Shown one piece after another: positions 1-5,759 of a DNA stretch of 17,221 nucleotides. How positions within the stretch are numbered: the stretch's first letter is position 1; the number at the start of each line of letters is the position of its first letter. The position numbers and the translations under genes were made by a program. This DNA is from DASSBG01 sp965651365 (GTDB lineage: Bacteria > Pseudomonadota > Gammaproteobacteria > Xanthomonadales > Rhodanobacteraceae), in contig CBFGSA010000060.1 of NCBI GenBank assembly GCA_965651365.1, forward strand, positions 1 to 17,221, read 5' to 3'. The notes beneath the pieces were generated by a model. That model was not told where the DNA came from, ran no database searches, and was given only the letters and a program-made list of their open reading frames with translations.

Positions 1-55
1 GCGCTTCCACACCCCCATCCGCGGCTGCGCCGCGGATCGCCCCCTGACTCAGGGG
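1..55. repeat. Direct repeat copy 1 with nested hairpins, possibly cut by the left window edge
   Basis: Identical over 55 bp to positions 122-176, with a period of 121 bp. It contains a perfect 9-bp stem, ATCCGCGGC (17-25) with GCCGCGGAT (29-37), closed by a TGC loop. It also contains the odd palindrome CCCCTGA-C-TCAGGGG (41-55). CACACCCC (8-15) can pair with GGGGTGTG (52-59), which would enclose the first hairpin and compete with the second. The copy starts at the first base of the window, so the element may continue to the left. No protein is encoded. Confidence 0.85.
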
Positions 56-58
56 TGT

Positions 59-113
59 GATAGCCCTGCTGCGCATGGCTATCCCCAAAGATTTTGCTGC
101 GCAAAATTTTGGG
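59..113. repeat. Spacer hairpins between the two direct repeats
   Basis: Two further stem-loops lie between the repeat copies. GATAGCC (59-65) pairs with GGCTATC (77-83) around an 11-nt loop containing GCTGCGC. A longer stem pairs AAGATTTTGC (88-97) with GCAAAATTTT (101-110), including one G-T pair, around a TGC loop. It can be lengthened by C84-C86 with G111-G113 across a bulged A. The apex GCTGCGC recurs in all three hairpins of the array although the stems differ completely, which points to a modular element rather than chance. Confidence 0.7.
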
Positions 114-121
114 CCCCACAT

Positions 122-177
122 GCGCTTCCACACCCCCATCCGCGGCTGCGCCGCGGATCGCCCCCTGACTCAGGGGG
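122..177. repeat. Direct repeat copy 2 with nested hairpins
   Basis: Second copy of the 55-bp repeat that begins at position 1. The CCGCGG hairpin lies at 138-158 and the terminal palindrome is one base pair longer, CCCCCTGA-C-TCAGGGGG (161-177). Unlike copy 1 it is not followed by GTGTG, so the enclosing CACACCCC pairing is lost and the array appears to end here. Its CACACCCC (129-136) could instead pair back to GGGGTGTG at 52-59 and enclose the spacer hairpins. Confidence 0.85.
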
Positions 178-243
178 CTGTCAGGGCCGGGAGTTTCGAG
201 GGCGTACCTTGTGCGTCCAGATTTCCCTGAAATCATTTAGCTG

Positions 244-269
244 CAAGGCCGCGCATCGTCGCGGCCTTG
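244..269. other. Perfect 10-bp stem-loop, function unknown
   Basis: CAAGGCCGCG (244-253) and CGCGGCCTTG (260-269) are perfect inverted repeats around the 6-nt loop CATCGT. There is no T run after it, so it is not a classical intrinsic terminator. It sits about 40 bp upstream of the terminator-like stem at 307-334. The pair could be the 3' structure of a transcript arriving from the left, for example an upstream ribosomal-protein or tsf operon, or part of a small RNA. The sequence alone does not decide. Confidence 0.6.
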
Positions 270-306
270 TCACATTCGGCGACAGGAAATGTGTTCGATG
301 CCATTC

Positions 307-334
307 AACCGGCACCTGCCCTGGCCGGTTTTTT
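307..334 (+). terminator. Rho-independent terminator-like stem with six T
   Basis: AACCGGC (307-313) pairs with GCCGGTT (324-330) around a 10-nt loop, and the stem runs into TTTTTT (329-334). This is the standard form of an intrinsic terminator on the + strand. No coding region precedes it in the window, so it must end a transcript that begins left of the window or a non-coding transcript within 1-306. It would separate that transcript from the lipoprotein gene at 455. Confidence 0.65.
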
Positions 335-454
335 GTGTCGGCTACGTTACTTTGGGCGTGGCACGACTCGAACTGACGCCACACACATCTCGACCCAGGT
401 CCACCCGCCACGTCGACATGGGCTCAAGAAAACCCGACCAATCAGGGAGATATC

Positions 455-1003
455 ATGTTCACGCGATTCACCATCACGATCCTGCCCGTACTTGCGCTGG
501 CGCTGCTCGGCGCCTGTTCGTCGTCTTCCGGCGATGCCGCCGCGAAGACCGAGTCGAAGCCGGCCAACTCCGCTTTGGAGAAGGCCTGGAGCAAGGCCCG
601 CGCCGGCGAGAATCCCGCCAATGCCTGCGCCGTGGTCAAGGGCAGCCTGCTCACCGACGAAAGCGAGGCGGCGCGCAAGGCGACGGACCAATGCAACTAC
701 GACATTCCGGTGAAGTACTTCAACGTGTTGCTCGACCAGGTCGATGCCGGTTCGCTGACCTGCAGTCAGTTCATGGTGCGCATGTCCACGCAGCTAAGGT
801 CCATGACCATGTCGATGGGCGGACTCAAGCAGGCTGCCAGAAAATCGGCGAATGGCGAGGACAGCACCGAGTCGGCCACTGGTACCATCACCAGCGCCGT
901 CACGTCCGATAACACCCAAAGCGCACGCGAAAAGGTCAAGGCGGCTCTGTCCGAGCGCGCCACGACAGTCTGTCCGGACCTGGAAATGCTGTTCCAGCAA
1001 TGA
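455..1003 (+). CDS. Putative lipoprotein of unknown function
   Basis: A 182-residue secreted protein that I do not recognise. Residues 1-20 form a signal peptide with one Arg, a hydrophobic core and the lipobox L18-G19-A20-C21, so Cys21 is the probable lipidation site. Ser at position +2 favours the outer membrane under the usual Lol rule. Residues 22-40 are a Ser/Ala/Lys-rich linker. The mature part has four more cysteines (58, 80, 103, 173), enough for two disulfides, and a Met/Ser-rich stretch around 107-121. The start is supported by AGGGAG at 445-450, just upstream of the ATG. It lies where tsf often sits in relatives, directly before pyrH, and seems an independent gene because a terminator precedes it and a candidate promoter follows it. 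No enzyme motif is visible. Confidence 0.8.
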   Translation: MFTRFTITILPVLALALLGACSSSSGDAAAKTESKPANSALEKAWSKARAGENPANACAVVKGSLLTDESEAARKATDQCNYDIPVKYFNVLLDQVDAGSLTCSQFMVRMSTQLRSMTMSMGGLKQAARKSANGEDSTESATGTITSAVTSDNTQSAREKVKAALSERATTVCPDLEMLFQQ

Positions 1004-1066
1004 TCGACCACAAACCCCGGCTTTTCGATCCCGAAGGCATAATTCCCAATCCCTGAGCGGCGCCCG

Positions 1067-1088
1067 AACCCGCTACAATGCGCGGGTT
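1067..1088 (+). promoter_or_regulatory. Candidate pyrH promoter -10 inside an inverted repeat
   Basis: TACAAT (1074-1079) is a good -10 hexamer about 35 bp before the pyrH start. It is framed by the perfect 7-bp inverted repeat AACCCGC (1067-1073) and GCGGGTT (1082-1088). No convincing -35 is present at 16-18 bp; the best partial match is CTGAGC at 1053-1058. The inverted repeat could be an operator or a 5' hairpin of the mRNA. Confidence 0.4.
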
Positions 1089-1113
1089 TGCCAATACGAT
1101 TCGGGATTCGAAC

Positions 1114-1836
1114 ATGAGCAGCGACCTCAAGTACAAGCGCATCTTGCTGAAACTGTCCGGCGAGGCGCTGATGGGTCAGGAGGACTATGGCATCGATCCC
1201 AGGGTGATCCAGCGCCTGGCGCGCGAAATTATCGAAGCGCGTCAGGCCGGCGCCCAGGTCGGCGTGGTGATCGGTGGCGGCAACATTTTCCGCGGCGCAG
1301 GTCTGGCCGCCAGCGGCATGGACCGCGTCACCGGCGACCACATGGGCATGCTGGCCACGGTGATCAATGCGCTGGCAATGCAGGACGCGATCGAAAAGCT
1401 GGGCGGCTATGCACGCACCATGAGTGCGATCAAGATCAACGAGGTGTGCGAGGACTTCATTCGCCGCCGTGCCATCCGCCACCTGGAAAAGGGCCGCATC
1501 GTGCTGTTTGCGGCCGGCACCGGCAACCCGTTCTTCACCACCGACTCGGCCGCTGCCCTGCGCGCCATCGAGATTGGCGCCGAGCTGCTGCTCAAGGCCA
1601 CCAAGGTCGATGGCGTGTACTCGGCCGACCCGGCCACCGACAGCAATGCCAAGCTGTATGACCACCTCAGCTACAAGGAAGTGATCCGCAGCAACCTGCA
1701 GATCATGGACACCAGCGCCATTGCTCTGTGCCGCGACCACCGCATTCCCTTGCGCATCTACAACCTGGACAAGTCCGGTGCCCTGATGCGTATTCTCAAA
1801 GGCGAGGACATCGGCACCCTGGTGGATTCGGTGTAG
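1114..1836 (+). CDS. pyrH: UMP kinase
   Basis: Hexameric bacterial UMP kinase: it phosphorylates UMP to UDP with ATP in cytosolic pyrimidine nucleotide synthesis, and feeds UDP-sugar supply for the envelope. The 240-residue length matches the family (241 in E. coli). Amino-acid-kinase motifs are present: KLSGEAL at 13-19, GGGNIFRG at 54-61, the UMP-binding DRVTGDHMGMLAT at 70-82, GTGNPFFTTDSAA at 135-147 and KVDGVYSADP at 164-173. The frame is open upstream to an ATG at 1078, but that codon overlaps the putative -10. The ATG at 1114 gives the family-typical N-terminus and follows GGGA at 1103-1106, so it is preferred. It is the first gene of the conserved pyrH-frr-uppS-cdsA order. Confidence 0.98.
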   Translation: MSSDLKYKRILLKLSGEALMGQEDYGIDPRVIQRLAREIIEARQAGAQVGVVIGGGNIFRGAGLAASGMDRVTGDHMGMLATVINALAMQDAIEKLGGYARTMSAIKINEVCEDFIRRRAIRHLEKGRIVLFAAGTGNPFFTTDSAAALRAIEIGAELLLKATKVDGVYSADPATDSNAKLYDHLSYKEVIRSNLQIMDTSAIALCRDHRIPLRIYNLDKSGALMRILKGEDIGTLVDSV

Positions 1837-1850
1837 GGCGGGAGCAGCAA

Positions 1851-1895
1851 GGCGCATCCCGCATTGCGGGCAACTTGCAGCCGGCAGGATGCGCC
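1851..1895. repeat. REP-like nested palindrome between pyrH and frr
   Basis: GGCGCATCC (1851-1859) and GGATGCGCC (1887-1895) form a perfect 9-bp inverted repeat. Inside the loop lies a second palindrome, CCCGC-ATT-GCGGG (1858-1870), which shares two bases with the outer arm. The form resembles extragenic palindromes of gammaproteobacteria and could stabilise the pyrH mRNA 3' end. There is no T run after it. A second copy is not visible in this window. Confidence 0.5.
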
Positions 1896-1935
1896 GCTAC
1901 GCGATTCCGCCCGCCCTGCCTGAATCCGGCACATC

Positions 1936-1956
1936 GAGTCCCGAGTCCCGAGTCCC
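1936..1956 (-). repeat. Heptad repeat, three copies of GAGTCCC (GGGACTC on the minus strand)
   Basis: Three exact tandem copies of GAGTCCC, the reverse complement of the GGGACTC units found in lpxB and dnaE. The block is framed by CATCG (1932-1936) and CGATG (1956-1960), so the element with its ends is partly symmetric. It lies 8 bp upstream of the frr -10 hexamer and occupies the place where a -35 would be expected. With three G tracts on the minus strand it falls one short of a four-tract G-quadruplex pattern. Confidence 0.85.
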
Positions 1957-1961
1957 GATGT

Positions 1962-1970
1962 TGCTATACT
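1962..1970 (+). promoter_or_regulatory. Candidate extended -10 promoter of frr
   Basis: TGC followed by TATACT (1965-1970) matches the extended -10 pattern TGnTATAAT with five of six hexamer bases. It lies 32 bp before the frr start codon. The -35 position is occupied by the GAGTCCC repeat and shows no TTGACA-like hexamer, which fits an extended -10 promoter that does not need one. It would let frr be transcribed separately from pyrH. Confidence 0.5.
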
Positions 1971-2002
1971 CGCCCGGATACCAACGCACCCGGATAGTTC
2001 CC

Positions 2003-2560
2003 ATGCTCGACGAGATCAAGAAAGGCGCACGCGTTCGCATGAACAAGAGCGTCGAATCGCTGAAAAACGAACTGCAGCGCCTGCGTACGGGGCGCGCCAG
2101 CGTGGCGCTGGTGGAAACCATCAAGGTGCCCTACTACGGCTCGGAAATGCCACTGAACCAGGTGGCCAATGTGGTCGTCAGCGACTCCCGCACACTGACC
2201 ATATCGCCGTGGGAGAAGGACATGGTCAAGGAAGTGGAGAAGGCGCTGCTGGCCTCGGACATCGGCATCACGCCGAACACGGCGGGCACCACGATTCGCC
2301 TGATCATGCCCGCGCTGACCGAAGAGCGCCGCCGCGAGCTGGCCAGGCATGTCGGCCACGAGGCCGAAAATGCCAAGATTGCGGTGCGCAACATCCGCCG
2401 CGACGCGATGCAGCAGGTCAAGGATTTGCTCAAGGACAAGGAAATTTCCGAGGACGACCAGCATCGTGCGGACGACGAGATCCAGAAACTGACCGATCAG
2501 TTCACCGACAGCATCGACGAGGTCGCCAAGGGCAAGGAAGACGAACTGATGGCCATGTGA
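2003..2560 (+). CDS. frr: Ribosome recycling factor
   Basis: RRF acts with EF-G to split post-termination ribosomes. The 185-residue product has exactly the length of the E. coli protein. Recognisable segments are MLDEIKKGARVRMNKSV at the N-terminus, LRTGRAS (28-34), VPYYGSEMPLNQVANV in the beta domain and VRNIRRDA followed by KDLLKDKEISEDD in the long C-terminal helices. The frame is open upstream to 1889, but the ATG at 2003 gives the family N-terminus, so the upstream part is read as leader. The ribosome binding site is weak (GGATA, 1992-1996). It is separated from pyrH by 166 bp that contain a REP-like palindrome, a heptad repeat and a candidate promoter, and from uppS by only 15 bp. Confidence 0.98.
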   Translation: MLDEIKKGARVRMNKSVESLKNELQRLRTGRASVALVETIKVPYYGSEMPLNQVANVVVSDSRTLTISPWEKDMVKEVEKALLASDIGITPNTAGTTIRLIMPALTEERRRELARHVGHEAENAKIAVRNIRRDAMQQVKDLLKDKEISEDDQHRADDEIQKLTDQFTDSIDEVAKGKEDELMAM

Positions 2561-2575
2561 CGGCCACCTGTCCCC

Positions 2576-3316
2576 ATGCCTGCAGATTCATCCGATCCCA
2601 GCCGCGTGCCGCAGCACGTTGCCATCGTCATGGACGGCAATGGCCGCTGGGCGCGCCAGCGTCACCGTCCGCGCAGCTTTGGCCACCATGCCGGTCAGAA
2701 GGCTCTGCGCAACACGGTCGAGTTCTGCCTGCGCCAGGGCATTGCGCACCTGACCCTGTTCGCCTTTTCCAGCGAAAACTGGAAGCGCCCTGCCGACGAG
2801 GTCGGTGCCCTCATGGAGCTGTTCCTCAATGCGCTGGATCGCGAAGTGGATGAGCTGCACGGCTACGGCGTGCGCATCCGCTTTGTCGGCGAGCTGTCAG
2901 CTTTCAGCGAGCCGCTGCGCATGCGCATGGCAGCGGCCAGCAAAAAGACCGCCGCCAATGACAAGCTCATCGCCAATATCTGCGTCAACTATGGCGGGCG
3001 CTGGGACATTGCCCAAGCCGCGCGCCGCATCGCCGTGGCGGCGGGCAACGGCGATCTGGCAGTCGGCGACATCAACGAACATGCCCTGGCCAACTTCATG
3101 TGCCTGGCACGCCAACCGGCACCCGATCTGCTGATCCGCACCGGGGGCGAGCGGCGCATCAGCAACTTCCTGCTGTGGCAGATTGCCTATACAGAGCTGT
3201 ACTTCACCGATACCCTGTGGCCAGACTTCGACGCCGATTGCCTGCGCGAGGCCATCGACGACTTTGCCAGGCGCCAGCGCCGCTATGGCGCCACGCCGGA
3301 ACAGGCACAAACCTGA
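2576..3316 (+). CDS. uppS: Undecaprenyl diphosphate synthase (cis-prenyltransferase)
   Basis: Condenses eight isopentenyl diphosphates onto farnesyl diphosphate in cis to make the C55 carrier used for peptidoglycan and O-antigen assembly. The 246 residues show the UPP synthase motifs: MDGNGRWA at 19-26 with the Mg-binding Asp20, the GHHAG segment at 36-40, FSSENW at 64-69, and RTGGERRISNFL at 188-199 followed by WQIAYTELYFTDTLWPDF. The start at 2576 lies 15 bp after the frr stop with no strong Shine-Dalgarno. The frr-uppS-cdsA spacing (15 and 24 bp) indicates co-transcription. The product uses isoprenoid precursors made through Dxr, encoded two genes downstream. Confidence 0.98.
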   Translation: MPADSSDPSRVPQHVAIVMDGNGRWARQRHRPRSFGHHAGQKALRNTVEFCLRQGIAHLTLFAFSSENWKRPADEVGALMELFLNALDREVDELHGYGVRIRFVGELSAFSEPLRMRMAAASKKTAANDKLIANICVNYGGRWDIAQAARRIAVAAGNGDLAVGDINEHALANFMCLARQPAPDLLIRTGGERRISNFLLWQIAYTELYFTDTLWPDFDADCLREAIDDFARRQRRYGATPEQAQT

Positions 3317-3340
3317 ACCGAGCTCCTCCAGAGGAAACGG

Positions 3341-4156
3341 ATGCTGCTGCAACGGATCATCACCGCACTAATACTGGCACCCTTGGCCGTCCTGGGCGTG
3401 CTGTTTCTGCCGGCACCGGCGATGGCCATCGTGGCCGGCCTGATTTTCGTGCTGGGCTTTGGCGAGTGGCTGATGCTGGCCGGCTACCGCGGCAAGCTCC
3501 CCCGGCTGCTGGGCGCGGTGCTGCTGTCCGTAGCCCTGGCTGCCCTGTATCTGTACTGCAAGCCCTGGCTGGCGCCGGCACTGCTGATCATCGGTTCCGC
3601 CTGGTGGCTGCTGGTGATCCTGTGGCTGTGTAACATCAGCCTGCTGGCTGCGCCGACGCGGGAAAACAGCGCGCTCAAACTGCTTGCAGGCCTGCTCACC
3701 GTGGTGCCTGCCTGGGCCGCGATGCTCTGGCTGCACGAACACACTCACTACGGAATATGGCTGCTTGTCGCACTGCTGATTGTGTGGGGCGCAGACACCG
3801 GCGCCTATTTTGCCGGCACCCGGTTTGGCAAGCGCAAGCTGGCGCCACGGATCAGCCCGGGCAAGACCTGGGCGGGCGTGTACGGCGCCCTGGGCTTGTC
3901 GCTGCTGGTCGCGCTGGTGGCCGGCCTGCTGCTGGAACTGCCCGCCGCGGCATTGATTGGTCTGCTGGCACTGACCCTGGTCGCGGTGGCCCTGTCCATT
4001 GTCGGCGACCTGCTGGAAAGTCTGCTCAAACGCCATGCCATGGTCAAGGACTCGGGCAGCCTGTTCCCCGGTCACGGCGGCCTGTTTGATCGGCTGGACA
4101 GCGTTTGCGCGCTGTTGCCGGTGTTTGCCTTGGGCGTGTGGGCGCTGGGCTTGTGA
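3341..4156 (+). CDS. cdsA: Phosphatidate cytidylyltransferase (CDP-diglyceride synthase)
   Basis: Makes CDP-diacylglycerol from CTP and phosphatidic acid at the inner membrane, the branch point to phosphatidylethanolamine and phosphatidylglycerol. The 271-residue protein is hydrophobic throughout, with about eight predicted membrane segments. It carries the family signature at 227-252: SLLKR, then VKDSGS, PGHGG and DRLD. A second conserved block, WGADTGAYFAGTRFGKRKLA, starts at 149 and is followed by SPGKTWAG. A clear ribosome binding site, AGAGGA at 3330-3335, supports the ATG at 3341. It follows uppS by 24 bp. After it comes a 346-bp gap rich in repeats, so dxr may be expressed partly on its own. 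Confidence 0.97.
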   Translation: MLLQRIITALILAPLAVLGVLFLPAPAMAIVAGLIFVLGFGEWLMLAGYRGKLPRLLGAVLLSVALAALYLYCKPWLAPALLIIGSAWWLLVILWLCNISLLAAPTRENSALKLLAGLLTVVPAWAAMLWLHEHTHYGIWLLVALLIVWGADTGAYFAGTRFGKRKLAPRISPGKTWAGVYGALGLSLLVALVAGLLLELPAAALIGLLALTLVAVALSIVGDLLESLLKRHAMVKDSGSLFPGHGGLFDRLDSVCALLPVFALGVWALGL

Positions 4157-4221
4157 GGTCGCGGGACAATGGCACATTTTCGGGATCGTCCGCGATGAGG
4201 TTTGGCTGGAATGTCTGGATC

Positions 4222-4246
4222 GGGACCCGGGACCCGGGACCCCGGG
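4222..4246 (+). repeat. Heptad repeat variant, three units of GGGACCC plus GGG
   Basis: GGGACCC, GGGACCC, GGGACCCC, GGG. It differs from the GGGACTC family by one base per unit and shares the left flank GGATCGGGAC with the dnaE copy. Four G3 tracts with loops of 4, 4 and 5 nt fit the G-quadruplex pattern on the + strand. The CCCGGG steps could equally fold into hairpins. Confidence 0.8.
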
Positions 4247-4256
4247 TGAGCCGGAC

Positions 4257-4277
4257 CGAACTGCCAGTGGCAGTTCG
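4257..4277. other. Perfect 21-bp palindrome
   Basis: CGAACTGCCA (4257-4266) and TGGCAGTTCG (4268-4277) are perfect arms around one central G. The size and symmetry fit either a dimeric regulator's operator or a cruciform-type extragenic repeat. It lies about 225 bp before dxr and 10 bp after the GGGACCC repeat. No other copy is visible in the window, and I cannot name a regulator. Confidence 0.65.
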
Positions 4278-4299
4278 CAGTCGGCGAACAACCGGCCAT

Positions 4300-4324
4300 G
4301 CGCCCGGAGCACCGCTCCGGGCGC
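4300..4324. other. 11-bp GC-rich hairpin with ACC loop
   Basis: GCGCCCGGAGC (4300-4310) and GCTCCGGGCGC (4314-4324) are perfect arms around ACC. This is a very stable stem in RNA, but no T run follows, so it is not a classical terminator of cdsA. It may act as a transcript-end stabiliser or as part of an extragenic repeat. Confidence 0.65.
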
Positions 4325-4502
4325 CGAAGCCAGGAGGGCGCAGGCAGGACTTTCTTCGCGGAGCCGGAGGCGCAGCGGGGAAAGGCCGGGCCGGACAACG
4401 CCCGCCATGGGCGGCTGCTTGCGCTACAACAAAGAACCATGCCCAAGACAGCGACACCACCAGCTTCCTTGTGGCGAACTGCCGCGCAAGTGCTGGATCC
4501 CC

Positions 4503-5684
4503 ATGAAGCAGGTTGCGATTCTGGGTGCAACGGGCTCGATCGGGGCCAGTGCGCTGGATGTGATCGCGCGCCACCCGGAGCACTTCCGGGCCAGCGTGCT
4601 CAGTGCGCATCAGAACGTGGATGCACTGGCAGACCTGTGTGCAAAGTATCGCCCAGGCGTGGCAATCATTGCCGATGCCGCGCGCAAGGATGCCCTGGCG
4701 GCAGCATTGCGCGAGCGGGGCGTGGGCTGCGCGGTGGCAGCCGGCCCCGAGGCGCTATCCGAAGCGGCTGGCAGCAGCGCCTGCGACACGGTGATCGCCG
4801 CCATTGTCGGTGCCGCCGGATTGCAATCGACCCTGGCCGCAGCGACTGCAGGCAAGCGACTGCTGCTGGCCAACAAGGAGGCGGTGGTGATGGCCGGCCC
4901 GCTGTTGCGGCAGGCGCTCAGGGAAGGTGGCGGCACGCTGATCCCGGTCGATTCCGAACACAATGCGCTGTTCCAGTGCCTGCCGGCCAGGCACGATGAT
5001 TTGGCCGCTGCAGGGGTCCGGCGGCTGCTGCTGACGGCCTCCGGCGGGCCATTCCGCGGCTGGAGTCGCGATGCACTCGCCAGCGTCACGCCAGACCAGG
5101 CCTGTGCCCACCCCAACTGGGCCATGGGCCGCAAGATCTCGGTCGACTCGGCCACCTTGATGAACAAGGGTCTGGAGGTGATCGAGGCCCATGTACTGTT
5201 CAATGCACCGATTGACGCGATTGAAGTCGTGGTGCATCCGCAAAGCGTGATCCATTCCCTGGTCGAGTACGTCGACGGCTCGCACCTGGCCCAGCTCGGC
5301 AACCCGGACATGCGCACCGCGCTGGCCCACGCGCTGGCCTGGCCCGACCGAGTGGGAGCAGGAGTCGGGCCCCTAGATCTGGCAGCAATCGACCGCCTCG
5401 ACTTCGAGGCGCCGGACACCGGCACCTTCCGCTGCCTGCCCCTGGCCTGGCAGGTGCTGCGTGTCGGCGGCGACGCCGCTACCGTCTTGAATGCCGCCAA
5501 CGAGGTCGCTGTTGCCGCCTTCCTCGAAGGCAAACTGCCCTTTCTGGCAATTGCGGAAGTCATCGAGGCCACCCTGGACCGGTTGTCGCCCGAGCCAGTG
5601 ACCGATATCGACACTTTGGTTCAGCGCGATTTAACGGCGCGCGAAGCAGCTCGAAGTATCATGGGCAGCCGTTTTGCCCCATGA
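4503..5684 (+). CDS. dxr: 1-deoxy-D-xylulose 5-phosphate reductoisomerase
   Basis: Second enzyme of the MEP pathway: NADPH-dependent conversion of DXP to 2-C-methyl-D-erythritol 4-phosphate. The 393 residues match the family (398 in E. coli). Visible motifs: NADPH-binding GATGSIG (8-14), LLANKEA with Lys125, metal ligands in IPVDSEHNALFQ (Asp150, Glu152), SGGPFRGW starting at 180, WAMGRKISVDSATLMNKGLE with Glu225 as the third metal ligand, and VHPQSVIHS starting at 244. The frame is open far upstream to 3999, inside cdsA, but the ATG at 4503 gives the conserved MKQVAILGATGS start. The ribosome binding site is weak. The enzyme supplies isopentenyl diphosphate for UppS, encoded two genes upstream. 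Confidence 0.98.
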   Translation: MKQVAILGATGSIGASALDVIARHPEHFRASVLSAHQNVDALADLCAKYRPGVAIIADAARKDALAAALRERGVGCAVAAGPEALSEAAGSSACDTVIAAIVGAAGLQSTLAAATAGKRLLLANKEAVVMAGPLLRQALREGGGTLIPVDSEHNALFQCLPARHDDLAAAGVRRLLLTASGGPFRGWSRDALASVTPDQACAHPNWAMGRKISVDSATLMNKGLEVIEAHVLFNAPIDAIEVVVHPQSVIHSLVEYVDGSHLAQLGNPDMRTALAHALAWPDRVGAGVGPLDLAAIDRLDFEAPDTGTFRCLPLAWQVLRVGGDAATVLNAANEVAVAAFLEGKLPFLAIAEVIEATLDRLSPEPVTDIDTLVQRDLTAREAARSIMGSRFAP

Positions 5685-5701
5685 TGGGCACCACCTTTCA
5701 C

Positions 5702-5745
5702 GCCATCCGCGATGTGATGTATCCCTGGTCGGACACGCGGATGGC
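5702..5745. other. Long-loop hairpin between dxr and rseP
   Basis: GCCATCCGCG (5702-5711) and CGCGGATGGC (5736-5745) are perfect 10-bp inverted repeats separated by 24 nt. They fill most of the 75-bp gap before rseP. There is no T run. The right arm touches the AGGA (5746-5749) that probably serves as the rseP ribosome binding site, so the folded stem could limit access to it. Confidence 0.6.
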
Positions 5746-5759
5746 AGGATTCTGACTGC

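Larger units (their letters stand above)
4157..4502. other. Repeat-rich intergenic region between cdsA and dxr
   Basis: A 346-bp stretch with no convincing gene. It holds the GGGACCC heptad variant (4222-4246), a 21-bp palindrome (4257-4277) and a strong GC-rich hairpin (4300-4324), each listed separately. The reading frame of dxr stays open through the whole gap back into cdsA, but nothing in the translated stretch resembles a Dxr N-terminus. A weak -10-like TACAAC lies at 4425-4430 without a -35. Most of the region looks like accumulated small repeats rather than a regulatory leader of known type. Confidence 0.7.

Noticed and set aside
1..177. CRISPR array
   Set aside because: Only two repeat copies, 55 bp long with a 66-bp structured spacer; neither repeat nor spacer lengths nor neighbouring genes fit CRISPR.
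355..400. tRNA T-arm-like sequence (minus strand GTTCGAG)
   Set aside because: Flanking bases do not form the 5-bp T stem, and no acceptor or anticodon arm can be drawn.
267..713. Forward open frames at 267-713 and 289-912
   Set aside because: They overlap the lipoprotein gene in other frames. The frame at 455-1003 has the signal peptide, lipobox and ribosome binding site, while these have none and are rich in Arg/Pro or His/Gln as expected of shadow frames.
3999..4502. Long N-terminal extension of Dxr, since the frame is open back into cdsA
   Set aside because: The conserved protein starts at MKQVAILGATGS at 4503. The upstream stretch is Arg/Gly/Pro-rich, overlaps the cdsA C-terminal region in another frame and reads through palindromes and repeats.
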